The notes under the pieces: model-generated
Databases searched by the model: none
Seen by the model: only the letters and a program-made list of their open reading frames with translations
Told to the model about the DNA's origin: nothing
Position numbers and translations under genes: made by a program
Part shown: one piece after another, positions 41,923 to 50,626 of the stretch
Layout: every line of letters begins with the position of its first letter
Position numbering within the stretch: the first letter of the stretch is position 1
From: Sandaracinaceae bacterium
GTDB lineage: Bacteria; Myxococcota_A; Polyangia; Polyangiales; Sandaracinaceae
DNA length: 64,000 bases
Direction: 5' to 3'
Assembly: GCA_019637095.1 (NCBI GenBank)
Contig: JAHBWG010000046.1
Span: forward strand, 1-64,000

Positions 41923-42096
41923 CTGGCCTCGAATGGCGCGCGCTCCTCGACGCGCTGCCGTACCGCGGGCAGCCGCGCCGTCAGCCGCGGGCGCCCGGTC
42001 GAGCGATCGACCGTCCAGCCCGTGCGTTCAGCGCCGCGGCTCGCGTTGCCGCAGGTCAAGCTCGGCGCGAGGCGGGGCCCGCATAGTCGCGCCCCT

Positions 42097-43710
42097 ATGC
42101 GCGCGCACACCGGTCGGGTCCGCTGCCTCCTCGTCCGTCCGCCGTTCTCGGACGCGACGTTCTACAACCCGCGCGAGATGTTCCGCCTGCTCGGCGGCGA
42201 GTCCGCCGCGCCGCCGCTCGGCCTGCTCATCGCCGCCGCGTACCTGCCCGAGTCGTGGGAGCTGCGCTTCATCGACGGCGACCTCGACCCGATCGAGGAC
42301 GCGGACCTCGCGTGGGCGGACGTCCTGTTCATCACCGGCAAGGGCCCGCAGATCTTGCCGATCCGCGCGCTGGTCGGGCGCGCGCGCGCGCTCGGCGTGA
42401 CGACGGTCGTCGGCGGCGCGGGGCCCACGCTCCAGCCCGACGACTTCCGCGGCGTAGGTGACTACGTCGTGCGCGGCGAGTGCGAGCCGGTGATCGAGGA
42501 GCTGCTCGCGGACCTCGCGGCGGGCGTCTCCAAGGGCGTCTACCATCGCCCCGAGGGCACTGACCTCGCGAAGTACGCGCGCCTGCCGCGCTACGACCTC
42601 GCCGAGCTCGACCGCTACATGTTCGTCGGGATGAGCTACACGCGCGGCTGCCCGTTCACGTGCGAGTTCTGCGCGCAGATCGAGATCTTCGGCAAGCCGC
42701 GCACGCGCTCGGTCGAGCACGTGCTCGCCGAGCACCAGCTCCTCTACGACCTCGGCTACCGAGGGATGATCGACCTCGGCTACGACAACCTCATCGGCGA
42801 CATCGGGCACACCACGCGGGTGCTCGAGGCCCTCGCCGCGTGGAACCGCGAGCACCACCACCCGTTCTTCTACAGCACCGAGGCGACGATGAACCTCGCG
42901 CGCCAGCCGCGGCTGCTCGAGCTGATGCGCGACAACGACTTTCGCTACGTCTTCATGGGCATCGAGAGCGGCGACGAGGAGGCACTCGCCAAGACCAAGA
43001 AGGGGCAGAACATCGCGATGGATCCCGAGCGCGCGGTGAGCGTGCTCAACTCCTACGGGATCGTGGTGAACACGGGGCTCATCCTCGGCTTCGACGGAGA
43101 GCGTCCCGACGCCGCCGATCGCATGCTCGACATGGTGCAGCGGACGGCGGCGTTCCCGACGCTCGTGCTGCCGCTCCACGCGCTGCCCAACACGGGGCTC
43201 TCGCGGCGCCTCGCGCGAGAAGGGCGCCTCTTCGCGGCGTTCGAGATGACAGAAGAGGAGCGCACCGACACCGCCACGACCGGCCTGAACTTCGTGACCG
43301 CGCGTCCCCGCGTCGAGGTGCTGCGCGACCTCGCGCGCGTGCTCGACACGCTCTACCGGCCCGAGACGCACTACGCGCGCGTCGCGCGGATCACGGAGCG
43401 CCTCGAGACGCGCTACGCGTTCGTCCCGCCGCCCAAGAAGCTCGCGCAGCTGAGCCTCGCCTTCGCGCGCATCGCCACGCAGATGACGCGCGACCGGGAG
43501 ACCGCGCCGTACTTCTGGCGCGCGCTCGGGCGCGCGCTCGTCACGAACCCGGGCGCGCTGACCGCCGTGATCGGGCAGGCGGTGATGAACGCGAACTACC
43601 GGGAGCAGGCGCGCAGCTACGTCGCGGCGCTCGAGCGCCAGATCGCCGAGATCGAGGCGGTCGGCGAGGACCGCTTCAACCGCGAGATGCTGGCCGGCGC
43701 GGCCGCGTGA
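42097..43710 (+). CDS. radical SAM protein with N-terminal B12-binding-type domain
   Basis: 537 residues. The N-terminal 140 residues are a Rossmann-like cobalamin-binding domain of the kind lacking the DxHxxG histidine (CLLVRPPFS, VVGGAGPTLQPDD). The radical SAM cluster motif is TRGCPFTCEFC (Cys185, 189, 192), followed by the GIESGDEEALAKTKKGQN and TGLILGFDGE motifs. The C-terminal 150 residues are helical and DUF4070-like. Such enzymes methylate or rearrange unactivated carbons; substrates are usually lipids or natural products. The next gene, 61 bp on, is a second radical SAM enzyme. Confidence 0.88.
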   Translation: MRAHTGRVRCLLVRPPFSDATFYNPREMFRLLGGESAAPPLGLLIAAAYLPESWELRFIDGDLDPIEDADLAWADVLFITGKGPQILPIRALVGRARALGVTTVVGGAGPTLQPDDFRGVGDYVVRGECEPVIEELLADLAAGVSKGVYHRPEGTDLAKYARLPRYDLAELDRYMFVGMSYTRGCPFTCEFCAQIEIFGKPRTRSVEHVLAEHQLLYDLGYRGMIDLGYDNLIGDIGHTTRVLEALAAWNREHHHPFFYSTEATMNLARQPRLLELMRDNDFRYVFMGIESGDEEALAKTKKGQNIAMDPERAVSVLNSYGIVVNTGLILGFDGERPDAADRMLDMVQRTAAFPTLVLPLHALPNTGLSRRLAREGRLFAAFEMTEEERTDTATTGLNFVTARPRVEVLRDLARVLDTLYRPETHYARVARITERLETRYAFVPPPKKLAQLSLAFARIATQMTRDRETAPYFWRALGRALVTNPGALTAVIGQAVMNANYREQARSYVAALERQIAEIEAVGEDRFNREMLAGAAA

Positions 43711-43771
43711 GCGGCCGCCTCGTTGCGGCACGTCAACTCCGCGCCCGCGCCGCCGCGGCACGCTCCGGCCC

Positions 43772-45073
43772 GTGATTCACCCGACGACACCCCTCGATCC
43801 CCAGCGGATGTACCGCCTCCCCTGGTCGTTGAACGACAACGTCCTCGCCTGGCTGGAGCCGACCAAGCGCTGCAACCTCTACTGCGAGGGCTGCTACTCG
43901 CGCAACGACCTCCACAGCGACAAACCCCTCGAGCAGGTCAGGAAGGACCTCGACGTCTTCGTCGCCAACCGCAACGTCGACTCCATCTCGATCGCCGGCG
44001 GCGACCCGCTCGTCTACCCGCACATCGTCGAGACGGTGCGGATCATCCGGCACGAGTACGGCAAGAAGCCGGTGATCAACACCAACGGTCTCGCGCTCAC
44101 GCCGGAGTTGCTCGCCCAGCTCAAGGACGCGGGGCTCTACGGCTTCACGTTCCACGTCGACTCGAGCCAGGTGCGACCGCACTGGAAGAACAAGACCGAG
44201 CAGGAGCTCAACGCGCTGCGCGAGAAGTTCGCGCGGATGGTGGCCGACGCGGGGGACCTCTCGGTCGCCTTCAACGCGACGATCTTCCGCCACACGATGA
44301 AGGACGTGCCCATGCTCGTGGAGTGGGCGCGCCAGCACGCGGACATCGTCCACACGATGGTCTTCATCCTGTTCCGCACGCTGCGCACCGAGGAGTTCGA
44401 CTTCTACGCGGGCGGCGAGAAGGTCGAGGCGGGCTCGGAGCTCGTCTACCACGACATGGATCAGAACCCTCGGCCGATCGTCGCGCAGGAGGTCGTCGAC
44501 GCGATCCGCACCGAGGATCCGCTCTACGAGCCGTGCGCGTACCTCGGCGGCACGCGCGACCCCAAGAGCGTGAAGTGGCTGCTCGCGGGGCGGCTCGTCG
44601 GCGAGGACCGCGAGGTCTACGGCTACGTGGGGCCGCGCTACATGGAGGCGGTGCAGACCGTCCACCACGCCGCGCGCGGGAGCTACCTCGCGTACGTCGA
44701 GCCGGGCCTGCTCTCCGCCGGCCGCTCGATCATGGCCGGCTTCTCCGCGTTCGACCCGGGCACGCGCGACGCCGCCAAGCGCTACGCCAAGCGTGTCATG
44801 CGCACGCCGGGGCAGGCGCCGCCCAAGGTGCACTTCCAGTCGCTGCTCGTGATCCAGCCGATCGACATGATGGCGGACGGGGAGGCGAACATGTGCGACG
44901 GCTGCCCGGACATCACCGTGCACGAGGGCGAGCTCGTGTGGTCGTGCCGGCTCGACGAGCGGCAGCAGTACGGCTGCTTCCTGCACGCGACGCCCAAGCA
45001 CCGCGCCGCGCCGCTCGTGGAGCCCCGCGCGCTCGTGCGGGGCAACGGCAGCGCGCCGACCGATCCCCGCTGA
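43772..45073 (+). CDS. radical SAM enzyme with C-terminal cysteine-rich segment
   Basis: 433 residues from GTG 43772. Cluster motif KRCNLYCEGCYS (Cys34, 38, 41) and SIAGGDPLVYP. Near the C-terminus, MCDGCPDITVHEGELVWSC provides three more cysteines for a possible auxiliary iron-sulfur cluster. No B12 domain. The arrangement recalls HpnH-like and SPASM-like enzymes but does not fit either exactly. The spacing suggests co-expression with the B12-type enzyme before it. Substrate not known. Confidence 0.85.
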   Translation: MIHPTTPLDPQRMYRLPWSLNDNVLAWLEPTKRCNLYCEGCYSRNDLHSDKPLEQVRKDLDVFVANRNVDSISIAGGDPLVYPHIVETVRIIRHEYGKKPVINTNGLALTPELLAQLKDAGLYGFTFHVDSSQVRPHWKNKTEQELNALREKFARMVADAGDLSVAFNATIFRHTMKDVPMLVEWARQHADIVHTMVFILFRTLRTEEFDFYAGGEKVEAGSELVYHDMDQNPRPIVAQEVVDAIRTEDPLYEPCAYLGGTRDPKSVKWLLAGRLVGEDREVYGYVGPRYMEAVQTVHHAARGSYLAYVEPGLLSAGRSIMAGFSAFDPGTRDAAKRYAKRVMRTPGQAPPKVHFQSLLVIQPIDMMADGEANMCDGCPDITVHEGELVWSCRLDERQQYGCFLHATPKHRAAPLVEPRALVRGNGSAPTDPR

Positions 45074-45092
45074 ACGCCGCGCGCTCGCCGCG

Positions 45093-45371
45093 ATGTCGAC
45101 CGACGACGAGCGGCGGTTCGGCGCCCGCGGCGCGCTGGCGTGCGCCGCGTTCGCCGTGTTCTTCGGCGTCGCCGCGGTGCTCGCGCTCGGCGCGCGCCTC
45201 TGGCCCCGCCCGCGCGAGCGCGCCGCGCGCCGCCGCTTCACCACGCGCCTGGACCGCGGCTTCCGCCTCCTCCTCGGCCTGCTCGAGGTCCGGGTCGGCG
45301 CGCGCCCCGACGCGTTCGTGCGCGAGACCCACGGGGAGGCCGTCACCGGGCCGGCCCGCGGAGCGGCGTAG
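45093..45371 (+). CDS. small membrane protein of unknown function
   Basis: 92 residues. One hydrophobic helix near the N-terminus (ALACAAFAVFFGVAAVLALGARL) followed by an arginine-rich stretch (RERAARRRF), giving a likely inner-membrane topology with a cytoplasmic C-terminal part. Starts 20 bp after the radical SAM gene. No family recognised; the GC-rich background makes short ORFs common, so confidence is limited. Confidence 0.45.
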   Translation: MSTDDERRFGARGALACAAFAVFFGVAAVLALGARLWPRPRERAARRRFTTRLDRGFRLLLGLLEVRVGARPDAFVRETHGEAVTGPARGAA

Positions 45372-45401
45372 CGCGCGCGCCCGCGGTACGCTCCGCGGGC
45401 C

Positions 45402-46034
45402 GTGCGAGAGATGAACCGGACGAGCGTCGACGCCTACCTTCGCGACGGCTGCGGCCGCTGCGACAAGTACCGCACGCCTGAGTGCAAGGTGCATCGCTGG
45501 ACCGCCGTGCTCGAGGCGCTGCGCGCGCTCCTTCGCGAGCTCGGGCTCACCGAGGAGATGAAGTGGGGCTCGCCCTGCTACACGGCGAACGGCAAGAACG
45601 TCGTCACGCTCGGCTCGCTGCACGAGTGCTGCGCGCTCGGCTTCTTCGATGGCGCCGCGCTCGACGACGAGGCGCGCCTGCTCGTACGACCCGGCCCGAA
45701 CACCCGGCTCGCGCGGCGGCTCGAGCTGCGCTCCGTCGAAGAGCTCGAGGCGCGCCGCGCCGAGATCACGCGCCTCGTCCGGCAGGCGGCCGAGCTGCGG
45801 CGGACCGGGACGAAGGTCACCTTCGAGGGCGCGCCCGAGGCGCTGCCCGCCGAGCTCGAGCGCCGGCTCACCGAGGACGCCGCGCTGCGCCGCGCGTTCG
45901 ACGCGCTGACGCCCGGCCGCCGGCGCAGCCACGCGATCTACGTCGCGGGCGCCAAGGCGAGCGAGGCGCGCGCGCGCCGCGTCGAGCGGTGCGCCGAGAA
46001 GATCGCCGCCGGCAAGGGCTGGCACGACCGCTGA
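45402..46034 (+). CDS. YdeI/DUF1801-like protein
   Basis: 210 residues from GTG 45402 or ATG 45411. YdeI-type pattern: VLEALRALLRELGLTEEMKWGSPCYTANGKNVVTLGSLHECCALGFFDGAAL, then a helical part ending RRSHAIYVAGAKASEARARRVERC, which matches the C-terminal bacteriocin-protection motif region of that family. Cytoplasmic, function poorly known. A CxxC near the N-terminus (DGCGRCDKY) is atypical. Confidence 0.75.
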   Translation: MREMNRTSVDAYLRDGCGRCDKYRTPECKVHRWTAVLEALRALLRELGLTEEMKWGSPCYTANGKNVVTLGSLHECCALGFFDGAALDDEARLLVRPGPNTRLARRLELRSVEELEARRAEITRLVRQAAELRRTGTKVTFEGAPEALPAELERRLTEDAALRRAFDALTPGRRRSHAIYVAGAKASEARARRVERCAEKIAAGKGWHDR

Positions 46035-46037
46035 CGC

Positions 46038-47189
46038 TCACGCGCGCGGTAGATCCGGCGCGCGGGCGACGTGGTCGAACGGGGACAGCACGCGCTGCAC
46101 GTCCTGTCTGCGGTAGTGCTCGGTCCAGAGCTGCAGGAACCCGTCCGAGAGCTGCGCCGCCGTCATCTTGCGCGGCGCGAACACCACGTGTCCGCCGTTG
46201 TACTCGACCCACCGGCGGTGGATGAGGCGACCCTCGCGCGCGAGCTGTCGGTAGAGCGGGGTGCCGGGGAAGGGCGTCGCGATGAAGAACTCGGCGGTCA
46301 CGATCTCTGCGTCCTCGCAGAAGCGCAGGATGCGGTCGAACACGCCCGGGTCGTCGTCGTCGAAGCCGACGCCGAACGCGGCGTGGAAGCGGATGCCGCG
46401 CTCCTGCATCGCGTCGACCTGCCGCCGCGTCGCCTCGATCATCTTCGGGTCTCCCGCGTACACCCCGCGCGAGATCGGATCGAAACCGAGCGTGACGTAG
46501 TTCGCTCGCGTGTGGCTCCGCGCGAGCGCGTCGAGGAAGCGCGGGCGCGTGTTGAACACGAGCGCGCTCGTCATGAACACGTGCACGTCGAGCTCGGCGA
46601 TGCGATCGAAGAGCGCGATGGTGTACGCCTCGATGCTGCTCGCGCGGAACATGATCACGTCCTCGGTGAGGTAGATGTCTCGCCCCTCGAGGCCGCGCAG
46701 CTCGTCGATGACGTCGTCGATCTCGCGCAAGCGCAGCGCGCCTCGTTGGAGGATCGGGATGTTGCAGTAGAGGCACGGGCGCGGGCAGCCGCGCGCGAGC
46801 GAGAAGAGGCTGGGCTTCCAGTCGTAGCCGTCGCCGCGATCGTCGAAGAGGCCGCGCATCGGCCGCACCCAGCGCTGCGGGGTGCGCGGCCCGTACGTCG
46901 GCGCGAGCGCGCCCGCGCGCAGGTCGCAGAGGATGTCGTCCCACACCCCCTCGACTTCCCCGAGACACAGCGAGTCGCAGTGCGGGCGCGCGTCGTCCGG
47001 CACGATCGAGGGGTGCATCCCGCCCATCAGTACGGGCACGCCGCGCTGCCGGAACCGGTCCGCGATCGCGTAGGCAGAGGTCGCCTGGGGCGTGAAGAAG
47101 CTGATGCCGACGCAGTCGACGTCCTCGTCGTAGTCGATGGGTGCGACGTTCTCGTCGGTGATGCCCCACGCGACGTCCTCCGGCATCAT
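46038..47189 (-). CDS. B12-binding-type radical SAM protein, N-terminally truncated
   Basis: About 383 residues if ATG 47189 is used. Closely resembles 49254-50552: ISFFTPQATSAYAIADRFRQRGVPVLMGGMHPSIVPDD, cluster motif RGCPRPCLYCNIP, LTEDVIMF, FDPISRGVYAGDP and IATPFPGTPLYRQLAREGR. The first 45 residues of the paralogue (MRVLIVYPRF and on), which include the opening strand of the B12 domain, are missing. Homology stops at the point where a plus-strand coding fragment begins, so the gene was probably cut by a rearrangement. The radical SAM barrel itself looks intact. Confidence 0.75.
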   Translation of the reverse strand: MMPEDVAWGITDENVAPIDYDEDVDCVGISFFTPQATSAYAIADRFRQRGVPVLMGGMHPSIVPDDARPHCDSLCLGEVEGVWDDILCDLRAGALAPTYGPRTPQRWVRPMRGLFDDRGDGYDWKPSLFSLARGCPRPCLYCNIPILQRGALRLREIDDVIDELRGLEGRDIYLTEDVIMFRASSIEAYTIALFDRIAELDVHVFMTSALVFNTRPRFLDALARSHTRANYVTLGFDPISRGVYAGDPKMIEATRRQVDAMQERGIRFHAAFGVGFDDDDPGVFDRILRFCEDAEIVTAEFFIATPFPGTPLYRQLAREGRLIHRRWVEYNGGHVVFAPRKMTAAQLSDGFLQLWTEHYRRQDVQRVLSPFDHVARAPDLPRA

Positions 47190-47370
47190 CGCGGCGAGGA
47201 TCTTCTTCAGCGAGCACAAGCCCGCGGCGATCAAGCGGCAGATCACGTCGCTGCTCGGCGGGCACGTGCTGCGGGCCGACAACCCGTTCGTGCGGCGTCC
47301 GCGCGCGCAGCTCGCCGCGCTCGTCGCGAAGCTCGACGAGGGCGCGCCGGTGAGCGCGGACGCGCGGTAG
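47137..47370 (+). pseudogene. plus-strand fragment, C-terminal end of an unidentified gene
   Basis: From about 47195 to the TAG at 47368-47370 the plus strand has nearly pure G/C third positions and reads IFFSEHKPAAIKRQITSLLGG, VLRADNPFVRRPRAQLAAL and so on, as a genuine protein C-terminus would. Upstream of that the frame is the antisense of the truncated radical SAM gene. I do not recognise the family. Best read as the remnant of a gene whose 5' part was lost at the same junction. Confidence 0.4.
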
Positions 47371-47407
47371 CGCTGCAGCGCATCGGTGCCGAGGCATCGG
47401 CCGCGCG

Positions 47408-48019
47408 TCAGGACGGCTCGCCGTAGGTCTCGCGGAACGCGCGCGCGATCTGATCGAAGGGGTAGGTCGTCGAACGTGCCGTGCTCGCGCACGTAGGTGA
47501 GCAGCGCCGTCCCCTCGCGGTTCGTCGCCTGCAGTATGGCGTCGTGCACTCCATCGAACGTGAGCACGGGCACGTCGAAGTACGCGCACAGCGCCTGATC
47601 GAACGCGGGGCCGCCTTCACGCGCCGCCCCTCGATCTCGAGCTCGACGTACGCGTGCCAGACGAAGACGTCGGTGCCCATGCCCGCGCGCAGCGCCTCGC
47701 TCGAGAGGTGGTTCTTCACGTCGACGAAGCCGAGGCGTGTCGGGATCCCGCACGCGCGCGCCGCGGCCGCGAAGAGGATCGCCTTGGGGATGCAGAAGCC
47801 CCGGTCTTTCCGTGCGATCACGTTCGCGCGGTAGTCCGCGGGATCGCGCGAGACGGCGTACGGGTCGTAGCGCAGCCCGTCGCAGACGGCGGCGAAGAGC
47901 CGCACCGCGCGCTCGCGCGGGCTCGTGACGTCGCCGGCCGCCCGCCTCGTGAAGTCCCGCACGGGCTCGCTGTCGTGGTCGAGGAAGTAGGTCGGGGCGA
48001 GGTCGTCGTCGTGGGGCAC
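47408..48019 (-). CDS. transglutaminase-like cysteine protease fold protein, apparently frameshifted
   Basis: 203-residue frame. Transglutaminase-like core: Cys76 in DRGFCIPKAILFAAAARACGIPTRLGFVDV and His122 in FVWHAYVELEIEGRRVKA. After this the frame turns to nonsense, while another frame carries the expected continuation, starting FDQALCAYFDVPVLTFDGVHD and including the presumed catalytic Asp. The original frame resumes with YPFDQIARAFRETYG. A missing base near 47605-47613 and an extra base near 47460-47470 would explain this. Whether it is a true lesion or a sequence error cannot be decided here. Confidence 0.65.
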   Translation of the reverse strand: MPHDDDLAPTYFLDHDSEPVRDFTRRAAGDVTSPRERAVRLFAAVCDGLRYDPYAVSRDPADYRANVIARKDRGFCIPKAILFAAAARACGIPTRLGFVDVKNHLSSEALRAGMGTDVFVWHAYVELEIEGRRVKAAPRSIRRCARTSTCPCSRSMECTTPYCRRRTARGRRCSPTCASTARSTTYPFDQIARAFRETYGEPS

Positions 48020-48083
48020 CGAGGGGCTCTGCCACGCGCGGCGCGGCGGGCAAGGGCGGTCGCGCTCGCGGTCGTCGCCGGCG

Positions 48084-49187
48084 GTGAGGTGTGCGATCCT
48101 CGTTCGCGTGCGGGGCTCGCTCGTCCTCTGGCTCGTGGCGCTCGCCGGCTGCGATGGCGGCCACCTCGGCGGGCGGGACGCCGGCGCGGACGCGGCGAGC
48201 GCGGGCGACGCCGCGAGCGCGTCGGACGCGGCGTCCGCGACCGATGACGGGGGCGCGCTCGACGCGGGCGGGCTCGCGTGCCCTCGGCTCGGCGCCTGGC
48301 GCGCGAGCGCGCCCTGGGGCGAGGCGGCCTCGCATCCGATGCCGTCGTTCGCGCTCGGCGCGCGGTTCTACGTGCACACCGACGGCGGCCGCGCGCTCCA
48401 GCTCGCGGACGTCGGCGCCGACGGAACGCTGTCGGCGTGGCGCGACGCGGGCGACCACGGCGGGGGGCCGCACGGCTTCACCGCGCTCGCGCTCGGCGGC
48501 GAGGCCTATCACTTCCGCAACGGCCACATCGCGCGGTTCCGGTTCCGCGGCGACGGCGCGCTCGACGGTGACGTGGAGCTGCTCGAGGAGAGCGTCGAGA
48601 CCGCGTTCGGTGGGAACCGCTACGTCTGGGACGTCGCCGTCGCGCTCGGCGACGAGAGCGCCCCGCGTGGGATCGTGCACCTCGGGGGGTTCAGCTTCAC
48701 CGGCTACGCGTACCGGCCGCACGTCACGCGCAGCGCGCACCCGATCGGCGCGCGCTTCGAGCGCGTCGGCGACTTCCCCGTCGAGCGCCCGGGCAACGCC
48801 GCCTACGTGGCGAGCGGCGCGGGCGACGGGTGGATCTTCGCGCGCGAGGCCGCAGGGGATCGGCTCTTCCGCGCGCGGGTCGCGGGCCTCGACGTCGGCG
48901 CGTTCGAGGAGATCGCGCCGCTGCCCGCCGGCGACGACAACGGCCGCGGCGATCTCTTCGCCGTGGGCTGCACGCTCTTCGCGATTCGCGGCCGTCGGGT
49001 GTTCGGCGCCGAGGTCTCGGCCGAGGGCGGGCTCGCGCCCTTCGAGGCGCAGCCGGCCCTGCCGGAGCCGCAGATCGACGTCAGCTGGGGCGACGGACAC
49101 CAAGAGGGCGCGGCGTGGGGCGTGGCCTCCGGGCACGTCCACGTGACCGGCCCGCGTCGTGTCTACTCGGCGCCGATCCTGCGTTGA
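48084..49187 (+). CDS. lipoprotein of unknown function with Ala/Asp-rich linker
   Basis: 367 residues from GTG 48084 (GTG 48108 also possible). Signal with lipobox VALAGC, then an Ala/Asp/Ser-rich linker of about 45 residues. The remaining 300 residues are beta-rich with repeated strands (ALGARFYVHTDGG, ALALGGEAYHFRNG, GTLSAWRDAG), suggestive of a kelch/beta-propeller-like domain as in many myxobacterial surface lipoproteins. No catalytic motif seen. Confidence 0.65.
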   Translation: MRCAILVRVRGSLVLWLVALAGCDGGHLGGRDAGADAASAGDAASASDAASATDDGGALDAGGLACPRLGAWRASAPWGEAASHPMPSFALGARFYVHTDGGRALQLADVGADGTLSAWRDAGDHGGGPHGFTALALGGEAYHFRNGHIARFRFRGDGALDGDVELLEESVETAFGGNRYVWDVAVALGDESAPRGIVHLGGFSFTGYAYRPHVTRSAHPIGARFERVGDFPVERPGNAAYVASGAGDGWIFAREAAGDRLFRARVAGLDVGAFEEIAPLPAGDDNGRGDLFAVGCTLFAIRGRRVFGAEVSAEGGLAPFEAQPALPEPQIDVSWGDGHQEGAAWGVASGHVHVTGPRRVYSAPILR

Positions 49188-49253
49188 GCCACGCGGTGGA
49201 TTGATCTCTCGCAACGCCCCGGGCGCTCGCGCCGCCCAGCATCGGCGCGGCAC

Positions 49254-50552
49254 GTGAGGGTCCTGATCGTCTACCCGCGCTTCGAGCGCTACCTCGAGGC
49301 GCACCCGGCGCTCGGCGAGCTGCCGCCCGTCGTCGGGATGTGGAAGTACAAGATGCCGCCGGCGCTCGGCGCGCAGATCCTCGCGACGATGCCGCCGGAC
49401 GACGTCGAGTGGCGCATCCACGACGCGAACCTGCGCTCCGTCGACTTCGACGAGCGTTGGGACCTCGTCGCGATCAGCTTCTTCACGCCGCAGGCGAGCT
49501 CGGCCTATCGCATCGGGGACGAGTTCCGCGCCCGCGGCGTGCCCGTCGTCATGGGCGGGATGCATCCGTCGATGATCCCGGACGACGTCGCGCCGCACTG
49601 CGACGCGGTCTGCATCGGCGAGGCCGAGGGGACCTGGCCGGCGATCCTCGCCGACGCGCGCGCGGGCGCGCTGCGGCCGCGCTACGGGCCGAGCCGCCCC
49701 GACCCGCGCGAGTGGGTGCGCCCGCGGCGCGACCTCTTCGACGCGGAGCGCGACTACGACTGGTTCGCCGGGCTCGTGCAGGCGATGCGCGGCTGCCCGC
49801 GGCCGTGCCCGTACTGCAACATCCCCGGCATCTATGGCCGCGACGTGCGCGTGCGCGCGCCGGCCGCCGTCGCCGCCGAGATCCGCGAGCTCGGGGGCCG
49901 CGAGCTCTACCTGACCGACGACGTCGTGATGATGACCAACCGCGCGATGCGTCGCTACGCGGATGAGCTCTTCGGCGCGATCGCGGCGGACGGCGGCGCG
50001 AACCTCTTCCTCACGAGCTCGCTCATCTTCAACGCGCGCGACGACTTCCTCGACCTGCTCGCGGCGGCCGGCACGCGCAGCCTCTACTACACGTTCGGCT
50101 TCGAGCCCATCTCGCGCGGGCTCTACGCGGGTGATCCCGCGATGACCGCGCGCGCGATCGACATCGTCAAGCGGGTCCAGGACCGCGGGATCCGCTTCTA
50201 CGCCGCGTTCGGGCTCGGCTTCGACGAGGACGAGCCCGCGCTCGCCGATCGCCTCCTCGACTACTGCGCGCGCGCCGGCGTCATCACCGCGGAGTTCTTC
50301 CTCGCCACGCCGTTCCCCAACACGCCGCTCTACCACCAGCTCGCGCGCGAGGGGCGGCTCCTGCACCGCGACTGGGGGCGCTACAACGGCGCGCACGTCG
50401 TGTTCCGACCCAAGCACTTCACGCCCGACGCGCTCACCGAGACATTCCTCGGGCTCTGGCGCGATTTCTGGATCGACAAGGACGTCGAGCGGTCGCTGAG
50501 CTGCTTCCAATCCCGTCGCGGCGCGCCGAGCCCGGCCGCGCCCGCCGACTGA
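49254..50552 (+). CDS. radical SAM protein with B12-binding-type domain
   Basis: 432 residues from GTG 49254. Complete N-terminal Rossmann domain (MRVLIVYPRF, GVPVVMGGMHPSMIPDD), cluster motif RGCPRPCPYCNIP (Cys181, 185, 188) and the later FGFEPISRGLYAGDP, ATPFPNTPLYHQLAREGR motifs. Full-length paralogue of the truncated 46038-47189 gene, with which it shares more than half its residues. It resembles BchE-like and other B12 radical SAM enzymes acting on lipids or tetrapyrroles; no substrate can be assigned. The surrounding genes do not form an obvious operon. Confidence 0.88.
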   Translation: MRVLIVYPRFERYLEAHPALGELPPVVGMWKYKMPPALGAQILATMPPDDVEWRIHDANLRSVDFDERWDLVAISFFTPQASSAYRIGDEFRARGVPVVMGGMHPSMIPDDVAPHCDAVCIGEAEGTWPAILADARAGALRPRYGPSRPDPREWVRPRRDLFDAERDYDWFAGLVQAMRGCPRPCPYCNIPGIYGRDVRVRAPAAVAAEIRELGGRELYLTDDVVMMTNRAMRRYADELFGAIAADGGANLFLTSSLIFNARDDFLDLLAAAGTRSLYYTFGFEPISRGLYAGDPAMTARAIDIVKRVQDRGIRFYAAFGLGFDEDEPALADRLLDYCARAGVITAEFFLATPFPNTPLYHQLAREGRLLHRDWGRYNGAHVVFRPKHFTPDALTETFLGLWRDFWIDKDVERSLSCFQSRRGAPSPAAPAD

Positions 50553-50626
50553 AGCGACCCCGCGGTCGACTCGAGTCGTGAGCGGAGGCGGTTCGCGATC
50601 GAGGTGCGCTCGCACTCGTCCGCGCG

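Noticed and set aside
41804..42096. Short open frames on both strands between GNAT and radical SAM genes
   Set aside because: Compositions are Arg/Ala-rich without motifs or ribosome sites; the stretch has only an 8-bp hairpin.
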